Translations under genes and position numbers: made by a program | NCBI GenBank assembly: GCA_964652155.1 | Contig: CAZZBK010000208.1 | Coordinates: 1 to 7,330 of the forward strand | Origin: CAZZBK01 sp964652155 | Lineage (GTDB): Bacteria; Planctomycetota; Planctomycetia; Pirellulales; PNKZ01 | Direction: 5' to 3' | DNA: 7,330 nucleotides | Notes under the pieces: generated by a model | The model's database searches: none | Told to the model about the DNA's origin: nothing | The model's input: only the letters and a program-made list of their open reading frames with translations | Part shown: positions 1-5,922 of the stretch, one piece after another | Layout of the letters: every line of letters begins with the position of its first letter | Position numbering within the stretch: position 1 is the stretch's first letter

Positions 1-1
1 G

Positions 2-133
2 TCCGCCGAGGATACCGCCGACGTAGCTTTCGCGGCTTGGGAACGGCAAAACGGGACCGAGGTAACAAAACAGGTAACAAGCCCTAGTTTTGACCAACGG
101 CACCTAGCGGCCGATTTGTATGAAAACGCCTGA
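2..133 (+). CDS. 3' end of a truncated gene, possibly a tyrosine recombinase/integrase C-terminus
   Basis: An open frame runs from the window edge to a TGA at 131-133, giving 43 residues that begin SAEDTADVAFAAWERQNG and continue with VTKQVT. The other two plus frames stop earlier (TAG near 85 and near 22). No catalytic region is visible, so the product cannot be identified directly. Two weak hints suggest an integrase tail. The first is its position, ending 20 bases from the 3' end of a tRNA gene and pointing at it, as integrases of tRNA-targeted elements often do. The second is the short repeated polar tail (VTKQVT, from the repeated GGTAACAA at 61-68 and 73-80), a style seen at planctomycete integrase C-termini. 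Any unrelated gene end remains possible. Confidence 0.4.
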   Translation, partial: SAEDTADVAFAAWERQNGTEVTKQVTSPSFDQRHLAADLYENA

Positions 134-147
134 AAACAAGGGTTTTT
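133..147. terminator. weak hairpin between the truncated gene and the tRNA
   Basis: AAAAC (133-137) and GTTTT (142-146) form a 5 bp stem with a 4-base loop, and T147 extends the T run. It overlaps the stop codon of the plus-strand gene and lies just past the 3' end of the minus-strand tRNA, so it could end either transcript. The stem is AT-rich and weak. The motif TGAAAAC also occurs as a direct repeat at 121-127 and 131-137. Confidence 0.25.
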
Positions 148-153
148 ATGAAG

Positions 154-227
<74 letters not shown>

Positions 228-335
228 AATCGCCTCTTGACCGTGGCTGACTCGCGTCGGGCACTTCCTCAAGAGACATGCCAAAGTAACAGGTTCGAGC
301 CCGCCTTTCAAGCCGTCCAGACACTCGGCCCGCGA

Positions 336-1703
336 CTAGCGAGTGCCAAGCGTGCTGGGCGTTTTCCAGCGAATGCGCGCGGCGTAGACACTGTTGTCGG
401 AACCGTACGGGTTGCCGGGCAGGAGAATGCCCTTGGGCCCTTGCATCCACTCGGCCGTGGTGACCCAGGTTTCGTGTGCGCTGACTTCGGTGACCCCAAA
501 GGCGTTTCCCAAGCCGGCGCCGCGCTCGGGAATTAAAATCCGCTCGGTGTCGCGGATCACATGCAGTTTCCGCGGATCGACCTGGGCAATGAACAGCGGC
601 GCACGATGGCGGAAGACATGGTCGTTGTTCGCCCCTTTGCGCGTGTAGCTGAGCAGCAAAGCGTCGCTGTGGGTAACCCAATGCTGCTGGGTGTTCGCGC
701 TTCCCAGGTCGCTGCCGTCATCGAATCGCCAGCGCCGCACGGGTCCGAAATGCAGACCATCATCCGAACTGGCCACATAGGCCGTGCGATCGTTGCGCAT
801 CGTCAGATAGTAGCGGCCCTGATAGTGGGTCAGCGAGGGCTCGAAGACGCCGGTCTGTCGATTTTGAGGAAGCTTGTATTCGACGCCGGGCTCGACAGGT
901 CGGGTCAACTCGTCGCCGTGTTCCAGATAGGTGAGCTTCGTGCCGTCGAATGCACAGCGCATCACGGCGGTGTGGTAGGGGCTTTCACCGGCGGTCTTGA
1001 AGTGGAACGGCAGCAGGATCTCGCCGTTGGGCAAATCCACGCGCTGGCTTGCTCCGACGGTGGCGTAGAAGAACTTGGGATCGTCGGGCATGACGATCGT
1101 GTCCCAGGCGGTCCAGGTGCGTTGCCGCGGATCGTAGACCGAATAGGCCGTGCGCGATGAGGCCAGGTTCTGGCTGATCTTCACTTCGGCGCCGGCGGCA
1201 TTGCGTTGGTAGCGAACGGTTGGCCCGGTGGCGAGCAGCTTGCCGGTGGCTGCATGCCACTTGGGAACCATGTCGCCGGCGACGATCTCGATGCCGTTGG
1301 GCTCTTGGCGTCGGCCCAGGGTGGTGGCGTGTTCGAGAGGCGGCAGCCACGTTTTGCCCAGGTCGTCGGAGCGAACTTCGTTGACCGCGAAGAAAATATC
1401 ACTCCCCTTGAGGAGCAGTTTTTGCAGGGTGAAGACGACGATGGGCTTGGGGCCCGGTATGACTCCGGCGCGCGGGGCCACCCAGCAGGTCTTGCCATCG
1501 AAGCCTGAGAGCACGGTGTCGAGTTGGATCGTGTAGTCGACTCTCGTCGGCGGCTCTTTGTCGTCCGGCACGGCCTGGTCCGCGGCCGTGGAACTCTGAA
1601 ATCCTGTCGTTGCGCAGAGCCAGCCGATCAGTATCAAGAACCATCGCCGGGGATAACGGTCGTTCATCGCGTTGCGTGTTAGCATGTCGGAGAGCAACAT
1701 CAT
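336..1703 (-). CDS. exported sialidase-like (BNR/Asp-box) beta-propeller protein
   Basis: This 455-residue protein has an N-terminal signal peptide: RR at 19-20, a hydrophobic stretch WFLILIGWLCATTG at 21-34, and probable cleavage after STAA near 41. Two Asp-box motifs, typical of sialidase-type propeller blades, are visible: RSDDLGKTW at 111-119 and SSDDGLHFG at 312-320. The block FEPSLTHYQGRYYLTMRND at 287-305 also resembles sialidase-like and GH43-like propellers. The classic N-terminal RIP motif and a clear arginine triad are not evident, so hydrolysis of sialic acid is not assured; another glycan substrate or simple binding is possible. The ATG at 1703 is preceded by AAGGTG at a fitting distance. 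An ATG at codon 13 (1667) would give a more compact signal peptide but lacks a ribosome site. The gene lies 15 bases after a 63-codon gene, probably in the same transcript. Confidence 0.8.
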   Translation of the reverse strand: MMLLSDMLTRNAMNDRYPRRWFLILIGWLCATTGFQSSTAADQAVPDDKEPPTRVDYTIQLDTVLSGFDGKTCWVAPRAGVIPGPKPIVVFTLQKLLLKGSDIFFAVNEVRSDDLGKTWLPPLEHATTLGRRQEPNGIEIVAGDMVPKWHAATGKLLATGPTVRYQRNAAGAEVKISQNLASSRTAYSVYDPRQRTWTAWDTIVMPDDPKFFYATVGASQRVDLPNGEILLPFHFKTAGESPYHTAVMRCAFDGTKLTYLEHGDELTRPVEPGVEYKLPQNRQTGVFEPSLTHYQGRYYLTMRNDRTAYVASSDDGLHFGPVRRWRFDDGSDLGSANTQQHWVTHSDALLLSYTRKGANNDHVFRHRAPLFIAQVDPRKLHVIRDTERILIPERGAGLGNAFGVTEVSAHETWVTTAEWMQGPKGILLPGNPYGSDNSVYAARIRWKTPSTLGTR

Positions 1704-1718
1704 GGGGCACCTTGTTTG

Positions 1719-1910
1719 TTAACGCACGCTGCGACGATCGGGCATTCGCTCGATATTACCAGAACGGTCGGTCGTCTGGGCCGCCACGGTGCCATCGGCG
1801 AGCGATTCGAGCGTGATGCTCCCGTCTGCCACGCCGGCGTGTTGGCGATCGATCTTCGCGGCGTGACCGTTGACGGCGACCGAGGCGACCTCGTCATGAT
1901 CGTGGGCCAC
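1719..1910 (-). CDS. small hypothetical protein upstream of the sialidase-like gene
   Basis: This 63-residue protein is not a family I recognise. It begins MAHDHDEVASVAVNGHAA and ends in a charged tail, MPDRRSVR. No signal peptide, membrane segment or cysteine is present, so it is probably a soluble cytoplasmic protein. The histidine- and aspartate-rich start (HDHD) could bind metal, but that is a guess. Support for coding is the strong bias to G or C at third positions across nearly every codon, which the other frames here lack. It ends (TAA, 1721-1719) only 15 bases before the sialidase-like start, suggesting co-transcription and possibly coupled translation. The ribosome site is poor: GAGGAG lies about 13 bases upstream of the ATG. 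Confidence 0.5.
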   Translation of the reverse strand: MAHDHDEVASVAVNGHAAKIDRQHAGVADGSITLESLADGTVAAQTTDRSGNIERMPDRRSVR

Positions 1911-2065
1911 GCCATGAACTTGCCAACGCTCCTCGCGCCGACAATGCCGCGCAGAGGGCGTATCCTATCGCAGACTGCGCAGTTAATAAACCAGGGCGAC
2001 CAACGGAAGGCCCGTGTTTGCCAGTCTCGCGATGCTCGCCGGGGCTCATTTGCCGCGCAAAGCTC
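1911..2065. other. intergenic region upstream of the 63-codon gene
   Basis: There is no convincing gene in this stretch. Read on the minus strand it has a possible weak promoter for the downstream gene pair: TTTATT, a 17-base spacer, then TAGGAT. It also contains a 10 bp perfect palindrome, ACTGCGCAGT, at 1974-1983. Both are at the level expected by chance in a window of this size. Confidence 0.3.
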
Positions 2066-2102
2066 AAAAAAATCGACGGGGACGGTCCGCCGCGATTTTT
2101 TT
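2066..2102 (-). terminator. intrinsic terminator of the Rrf2-cytochrome operon
   Basis: AAAAAAATCG (2066-2075) pairs perfectly with CGATTTTTTT (2093-2102). The stem continues as CGG/CCG (2077-2079 with 2090-2092) past one bulged base. On the minus strand the hairpin starts just after the TAA (2108-2106) of the last haem gene and ends in seven T, a standard rho-independent layout. The A tract on the other side makes it usable in both directions. The GC-rich core GGGGACGGTCC resembles REP-type palindromes found dispersed in many bacterial genomes. Confidence 0.75.
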
Positions 2103-2105
2103 CTT

Positions 2106-2642
2106 TTAGGGCGCAGCGATCGGAATCGTCACGATTAGCCCGGCGATGCGAGGATTCGTCGTCTTGCGGTCGGGTACGTGACATTTGAGGCAGTGATTGG
2201 TCAACGTGATCGGACCGGCTCGCCGATACATGCCGGACTCGATGCGTTCGTAGGCACGCTGGCCCGACTGAAGCGCCTTGACCGCCGCATGCTCAAAAGG
2301 GTCGCGGGGTTTGTGCTCGGCATTCATCGCCACTCCTTCCACGGCGAGCCAACGCAATTCGATTTGCTGTTCTTTCTTGATCTCGCTGAAGATCTCGGTG
2401 AGCGTTGCCGCCGGCAGGGGCAGGCCTTCATCCTCGCGGTAAAACCGATGATGAACGATTTGCAGCGTGGCGTGCATGGCGTCGTGCAAAATCTCGGCCT
2501 GACGTCGAGCCGCCGACTGCGTCGGACGCGGTGTCGCCCCTGGCGCTCGGTTGGCAGCCGCTCCGGACGGTTCGTCTCCCCAGCCGCGAGCGAGCGGCGT
2601 AACCAGCACGGTCGTGAGCAGTAAGAAGCAGGCAGGTTTCAT
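2106..2642 (-). CDS. exported Tll0287-like (DUF3365) monohaem c-type protein, second copy
   Basis: From the ATG at 2642 the product has 178 residues. A signal peptide (MKPACFLLLTTVLVTPLARG) points to export to the periplasm. After a Pro/Ala-rich linker, the body from about residue 45 matches the Tll0287-like domain: a helical segment with LHDAMHATLQIVHHRF, then RWLAVEG, HKPRDPFE and YRRAGPITL. A C-terminal haem c site, CLKCH, lies at residues 151-155. The family is a PAS-like fold binding one covalent haem; roles in redox or gas sensing have been suggested but its function is not settled. Besides the CXXCH pair the only cysteine is in the signal peptide. In-frame ATG (2648) and GTG (2651) starts lie just upstream; GGTGAT before 2642 fits a ribosome site. 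It is the last gene of the operon and a paralog of the preceding gene. Confidence 0.85.
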   Translation of the reverse strand: MKPACFLLLTTVLVTPLARGWGDEPSGAAANRAPGATPRPTQSAARRQAEILHDAMHATLQIVHHRFYREDEGLPLPAATLTEIFSEIKKEQQIELRWLAVEGVAMNAEHKPRDPFEHAAVKALQSGQRAYERIESGMYRRAGPITLTNHCLKCHVPDRKTTNPRIAGLIVTIPIAAP

Positions 2643-2708
2643 GATCATCACCAGCGGCAGAAACCAAGGAGCGGGATGAATGCGAGGCGACGGACTCGGG
2701 ACCTTTTC

Positions 2709-2734
2709 AGCGCGGGGTCACCATGAACCGCGCT
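2709..2734 (-). other. intercistronic hairpin between the two Tll0287-like genes
   Basis: AGCGCGG (2709-2715) and CCGCGCT (2728-2734) form a perfect 7 bp stem with a 12-base loop, overlapping the stop codon of the upstream haem gene. No T run follows on the minus strand, so full termination is unlikely. It could stabilise the upstream part of the mRNA or reduce read-through into the second copy, setting unequal levels of the two haem proteins. The rest of 2652-2732 shows no gene. Confidence 0.35.
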
Positions 2735-3329
2735 ACTTGGCTGCGGTCACCGGCTTCACCGGGACGCTGATCACGAGCCCGGCAAACTTCGGTCGCTTCG
2801 AGTTCTCCCGAAAGAAGCCCGCGTGGCAACTCACGCACGAGTCGGCGAGCGGAATCGCCCCCGCCCGACGGTAATAGCCATTCTCCACAAGCTCGAACTC
2901 CGCTTGGCCGTCGGCAATCACCTCGGCGGCCCGCTTCTCGAACGCGGTCTTGGGCTCATGATGAATGCTCATGGCGCGGACGTTTACCGAGATCCACCGC
3001 GCTTCAGCCTTTGATCGCCGATTCATCTCGGCAAACACGTCTTCCATCGCGCGGGCCGGTATGATCGCCCGCTCGCCATGAAAATACCGCTCATGAATCA
3101 CGTCCAGCGTCGCGGTGTACACTTCGTGCATGAGTTTCGCGCGATCACGGGCCACGGCAACCTCGACTCGATCGGCGTCGTCGACGGCCAATTCGGTCGC
3201 GGAGGGGCTGTTGTCGTTCGAGTCAGACCGCTTGCCAACCGTTGGCTCGTCGCACAGTGCGACTGCGATCCAGATCAAACTGGCCAAGCCACCCATGATC
3301 GCCGATCCCAACGTGCTCATGATTCTCAT
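2733..3329 (-). CDS. exported Tll0287-like (DUF3365) monohaem c-type protein, first copy
   Basis: The product has 198 residues. A hydrophobic signal segment (about 6-26, ending AVALC) indicates export; leucine before the cysteine makes a lipoprotein site unlikely. The Tll0287-like domain spans roughly 55-195, with LMHEVYTATLDVIHERYF (66-83), RWISVNVRAM (111-120), YYRRAGAIPL (152-161) and a haem c site CVSCH (165-169). One covalent haem on a PAS-like fold is expected from the family. The ATG at 3329 overlaps the TGA of the regulator gene as ATGA, and GGGAG lies 7 bases before it, which fixes this start and implies translational coupling. The same frame stays open upstream through the regulator gene, but that part is an antiphase reading of it. 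The shared residues with the downstream copy (RW, HxP, YRRAG, CxxCH, AGL) indicate a tandem duplication. Confidence 0.88.
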   Translation of the reverse strand: MRIMSTLGSAIMGGLASLIWIAVALCDEPTVGKRSDSNDNSPSATELAVDDADRVEVAVARDRAKLMHEVYTATLDVIHERYFHGERAIIPARAMEDVFAEMNRRSKAEARWISVNVRAMSIHHEPKTAFEKRAAEVIADGQAEFELVENGYYRRAGAIPLADSCVSCHAGFFRENSKRPKFAGLVISVPVKPVTAAK

Positions 3330-3787
3330 CGTGTTGCTCCCGTACTCAAGGTTTGATTTCCGCTGCGCGCGATGTCGCACAGGGGGACCACGGTGCTCGT
3401 CGAACGAAGCAGTTGCGCGATCGTCACCCGGGCAAACGCCGCCTCGGTCTCCGCGTACACTCGATCCAACTCCTTGTGCAGGGGGCAGAGCGATTTGTGC
3501 GACGGCAGGCCAAGCGGACAATGGCGGATACGCTCCAGCGGCGCGACCGCATTCACCACGTCCAGGATCGTGATCGAGTCGGCCCCGCGGGCCAGTGCGT
3601 AGCCCCCGCCGGGACCCGAGCGCGAGCGGACAATCGTGCCTCGCACGAGGTCCTGCAACACTTTGTGCAGATACCGTCGCGGCACGCGGGTCCGCTCGGC
3701 AAGGTTGTCTGCCGACTCGATGACGTCCGCCTCGTGGGCTAACCACGCCACGGTACGGAGCGCATATTCGGCAGTTTTGGGCAGCAT
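3326..3787 (-). CDS. Rrf2-family transcriptional regulator
   Basis: This 153-residue protein has the Rrf2 layout: an opening TAEYALRTVAWLA helix, a winged helix-turn-helix covering about 24-65 (LAERTRVPRRYLHKVLQDL, then the GPGGGYALAR wing), a dimer helix, and the cluster region HCPLG...LCPLHKELD (89-108). Cysteines are at 90, 101 and 137. Rrf2 proteins such as NsrR and IscR bind an iron-sulfur cluster through three cysteines in this loop. Here only the outer two are present, with H97 between them, and E7 sits where NsrR has its aspartate ligand. It therefore may carry a cluster with mixed ligands or respond by thiol chemistry. It is the first gene of the operon, reading into the haem genes with an ATGA overlap. 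The likely operator at 3818-3841 lies 30 bases upstream, so autoregulation is expected. AGGA, 9 bases before the ATG, is the ribosome site. Confidence 0.93.
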   Translation of the reverse strand: MLPKTAEYALRTVAWLAHEADVIESADNLAERTRVPRRYLHKVLQDLVRGTIVRSRSGPGGGYALARGADSITILDVVNAVAPLERIRHCPLGLPSHKSLCPLHKELDRVYAETEAAFARVTIAQLLRSTSTVVPLCDIARSGNQTLSTGATR

Positions 3788-3817
3788 GGCAGGGGGTCCT
3801 GGCGGGGTGCGTCCCTT

Positions 3818-3841
3818 ATTCTACACCTTGACATGTAGAAT
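3818..3841. promoter_or_regulatory. probable Rrf2 operator in the divergent intergenic region
   Basis: ATTCTACA (3818-3825) and TGTAGAAT (3834-3841) form a perfect 8+8 inverted repeat separated by 8 bases, a good size for a dimeric winged-helix protein. It is the only strong dyad between the regulator gene and the divergent cytochrome gene. It overlaps the -10 box of the regulator promoter and the -35 box of the cytochrome promoter, so occupancy should affect both. Assignment to the neighbouring Rrf2 protein rests on position only. Confidence 0.7.
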
Positions 3842-3845
3842 GCAA
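3818..3845 (-). promoter_or_regulatory. promoter of the Rrf2-haem protein operon
   Basis: On the minus strand, TTGCAT (3845-3840), a 16-base spacer and TAGAAT (3823-3818) form a sigma70-like promoter. The -10 box is one arm of the operator dyad. The transcript would start near 3811, giving a leader of about 24 bases before the regulator ATG. Confidence 0.5.
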
Positions 3846-3855
3846 TCCGTATTTT
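3828..3855 (+). promoter_or_regulatory. promoter of the divergent cytochrome gene
   Basis: A consensus -35 box TTGACA (3828-3833) is followed after 16 bases by TATTTT (3850-3855); ATTTTA with a 17-base spacer is an alternative. The -35 box lies in the spacer and edge of the operator dyad. The transcript would start near 3862, leaving a leader of about 75 bases. Confidence 0.55.
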
Positions 3856-3878
3856 AGATGGACCGGTTGCGATCTCTG

Positions 3879-3900
3879 AAACGGCTCAAATCCGCCGTTT
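3879..3900 (+). other. hairpin in the cytochrome gene leader
   Basis: AAACGGC (3879-3885) and GCCGTTT (3894-3900) form a 7 bp stem with an 8-base loop in the 5' leader, about 37 bases before the start codon. A short TTTT run overlaps its right edge. It might stabilise the leader or act as a weak attenuator; nothing in the sequence decides this. Confidence 0.35.
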
Positions 3901-3937
3901 TGGAACCGTCACTCGAGCCAACCCCAAGGGGATTTCC

Positions 3938-5245
3938 ATGCGAGTTCTGAACGTTCTGCGAGTCGCCGCGGTTGTGCTGCTCGGTGGTGTCGCCCCGGCG
4001 CTCGCGGCCGACGACGACTTCGATGGCGAGCCCATTCGATACCGACTCAGCGAGCCGGCAAATCGCGTTTCCCAACTCCAGGCGAGTCTCGACCGAGGGG
4101 AGCAGAAATGGACCTACGACGAAAATCACGGCTACTTGCCCGCCGTGCTCAAAGCCCTGAACATCCCCGTCGAGTCGCAAATGCTCGTGTTCTCAAAAAC
4201 AAGTTTGCAGGCACGGGCAATCTCGGTACGCACGCCTCGGGCCATCTATTTCAACGACGAGGTGTACGTCGGTTTTTGCGTGTCGGGCGACGTGCTCGAG
4301 ATTTCGGCCGTCGATCCGCGCTTGGGAGCGGTCTTCTACACGCTCGACCAGCAGCCCAGCACCGAACCTCGCTTCGAGCGGCGCATTGACCATTGCCTGA
4401 TCTGTCACAGCTCGTCACGCACCGGCGGCGTGCCGGGCCATTTGGTCCGCTCGCTGTTTGTCGGCGTCGATGGCCATCCGTTGCTCTCGGCGGGGGGCCG
4501 GGTCGTCGATCACACCACGCCACTCGATCAACGCTGGGGGGGCTGGTATGTGACCGGCCGACACGGCGCGCAGGCTCATCTGGGAAACCTCGTGATCCGC
4601 GGCCGAGACGTGCCGCGCCCCATCGATAACACCCAGGGGCACAACGTGCTGCAATTAAACGACCGCCTGGATATCGACCGGTACCTGACGCCTCATAGCG
4701 ACATCGTGGCGCTCATGATCCTGGAGCATCAGACCTTGGTGCATAACCGGCTGACCAAAGCAAACTTTGCCACGCGCCAAGCCTTGGATGACGAGGCGAT
4801 GATGAATCGTTCGCTGGGCCAGCCACCGCACACGCGGCTCGACAGCACCACGCGACGCGTGCAGCACGCCGCGGATGACCTCATCGACGCCTTGCTGATG
4901 GTCGGCGAGGCGCCATTAACCGCGCCAATGACCGGCACGTCGGGCTATGCCGAACACTTCTCACGGCTCGGCTTGCGAGACCGTCAGGGGCGCTCTCTGC
5001 GTGATCTCGAGCTCACCCGACGGATGTTCAAATACCCTTGCAGTTATCTGATCGATTCGCCGGCCTTCGACGCGCTCCCACCCGAGATGCTGAACCACGT
5101 GGGACAACGGCTCGAAGCGATCCTGGTCGGCCGGGATCGAGCAGAAAAATATGCGCATCTTTCCGCAGGCGATCGACAAGCCATCCTCGAGATCCTTCGC
5201 GATACAAAGCCGCAATTAACGCGGGCTTGGCGTGCAACTCCTTGA
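3938..5245 (+). CDS. large exported monohaem c-type cytochrome-like protein of unknown function
   Basis: This 435-residue protein starts with a clear signal peptide (VLRVAAVVLLGGVAPALA, cleavage after ALA near 23) and is expected in the periplasm. One haem c site, CLICH, lies at 153-157. Other striking segments are PRAIYFNDEVYVGF (100-113), DPRLGAVFYTL (126-136), HPLLSAGGR (180-188), DQRWGGWYVTGRHG (197-210) and LEHQTLVHNRLT (262-273), whose histidines are candidate ligands. The protein is far longer than a simple electron carrier, and a single haem in about 410 mature residues suggests an enzyme or sensor. I do not recognise a named enzyme family. The ATG is well supported by AAGGGGA 6 bases upstream. 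The gene is divergent from the Rrf2 operon and shares its putative operator, so it probably belongs to the same response. Confidence 0.85.
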   Translation: MRVLNVLRVAAVVLLGGVAPALAADDDFDGEPIRYRLSEPANRVSQLQASLDRGEQKWTYDENHGYLPAVLKALNIPVESQMLVFSKTSLQARAISVRTPRAIYFNDEVYVGFCVSGDVLEISAVDPRLGAVFYTLDQQPSTEPRFERRIDHCLICHSSSRTGGVPGHLVRSLFVGVDGHPLLSAGGRVVDHTTPLDQRWGGWYVTGRHGAQAHLGNLVIRGRDVPRPIDNTQGHNVLQLNDRLDIDRYLTPHSDIVALMILEHQTLVHNRLTKANFATRQALDDEAMMNRSLGQPPHTRLDSTTRRVQHAADDLIDALLMVGEAPLTAPMTGTSGYAEHFSRLGLRDRQGRSLRDLELTRRMFKYPCSYLIDSPAFDALPPEMLNHVGQRLEAILVGRDRAEKYAHLSAGDRQAILEILRDTKPQLTRAWRATP

Positions 5246-5336
5246 CGCTCGTCAGCGGTTTGAATCTGAGCCACCGCGACACCACGGAGCCCCCGGCCTG
5301 TTCATCGATGTGCCCGAGAGTCGGTTGCGCAGCGAA

Positions 5337-5370
5337 ATGCCCGGCGGCCAGAAGGGGGCACGCCGGGCAT
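5337..5370. terminator. strong hairpin between convergent genes
   Basis: ATGCCCGGCG (5337-5346) pairs perfectly with CGCCGGGCAT (5361-5370). GCC/GGC can extend the stem inside the loop past one bulged base. It lies 92 bases after the cytochrome stop and 41 bases after the thioredoxin stop, the expected place for a shared terminator. Neither side has a good T run, so it may act as an mRNA 3' end stabiliser or need Rho. The rest of 5246-5410 shows no gene. Confidence 0.5.
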
Positions 5371-5410
5371 GTCGACTCAAAATAATCTCGGTCCGCCGCG
5401 GGGCGACCGT

Positions 5411-5833
5411 TTAGCGGACGTTCGACACCAACTTGCCGGCACTCTTCGTCTCGTCGATTGCCGAGTTGATCAGCCGCTCGACCTCGGCCACGCTACGGGC
5501 CCCGACGAACACTTGGCGATTCCAGCCCTCTTTGTCCTGGTGAAAAATCACCAACTGCGGAATCGAGCCGCCGCTGGACAATTCACGCGCCAACTGCGGG
5601 TACTGATCGCTGTTGACCTCGGCAAAAGCCACGCCATCGAGCGCGCCATTTTTGCGCACCTGGGGCATGACACTGTGCTTCATCGTGCGGCAGCCCGGGC
5701 ACCACTCGGCGCCGACCAACACGACCAGCGGCTTGCCGGTCTTGGTCGACACGTTGTAGGCCTCTTCGTAGGCGTTCGCGCCGGTCGCCAACACACTCCC
5801 CTGCAACACCACAGCCAGCAGAATACTATTCAC
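5411..5833 (-). CDS. exported thioredoxin-like protein
   Basis: The 140-residue product has a signal peptide (about 1-21, probable cleavage after ANA) followed by a thioredoxin fold. The active site is WCPGC at 44-48, preceded by the beta strand KPLVVLVGAE (34-43). The cis-proline loop is SIPQLVIF at 90-97. It probably acts as a periplasmic thiol-disulfide oxidoreductase; the CPGC motif and the following TMKHSVMPQV suggest the thioredoxin_7-like group. The start is GTG, chosen because AAGGAG lies 7 bases upstream, the best ribosome site in the window. It converges on the cytochrome gene and is transcribed alone. A role in keeping CXXCH cysteines reduced for haem attachment is conceivable given the neighbours, but this is inference. 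Confidence 0.85.
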   Translation of the reverse strand: MNSILLAVVLQGSVLATGANAYEEAYNVSTKTGKPLVVLVGAEWCPGCRTMKHSVMPQVRKNGALDGVAFAEVNSDQYPQLARELSSGGSIPQLVIFHQDKEGWNRQVFVGARSVAEVERLINSAIDETKSAGKLVSNVR

Positions 5834-5922
5834 TAGGTCGCTCCTTCACGTCCGAAAACATCGTAAAAGTAAATCGTCGAGGGCTCGATGGATGAGCGAC
5901 CGTCGTGCGATAAAGTCCGCCT

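Noticed and set aside
292..302. GGTTCGAGCCC on the plus strand, an 11-base inverted copy of the tRNA T-arm core
   Set aside because: The flanking bases do not form a T-stem or any other tRNA part, so it is not a tRNA remnant; chance similarity to a common T-loop sequence is likely.
561..1160. 199-residue plus-strand open frame
   Set aside because: It is antisense to the sialidase-like gene, which has Asp-box motifs and a signal peptide; it shows no domain of its own.
1974..1983. Perfect 10 bp palindrome ACTGCGCAGT upstream of the 63-codon gene
   Set aside because: Several 10 bp palindromes are expected by chance in a window of this length, and there is no matching regulator context.
1716..2138. 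140-residue plus-strand open frame
   Set aside because: It runs through the antisense of the 63-codon gene, the hairpin terminator and the end of the haem gene. Its sequence is unlike a folded protein and it has no ribosome site.
3330..3746. Upstream extension of the first Tll0287-like gene frame into a 337-residue reading frame
   Set aside because: The extra 139 residues are an out-of-phase reading of the Rrf2 gene, are Arg/Pro/Gly-rich, and precede a clear signal peptide with its own ribosome site at 3329.
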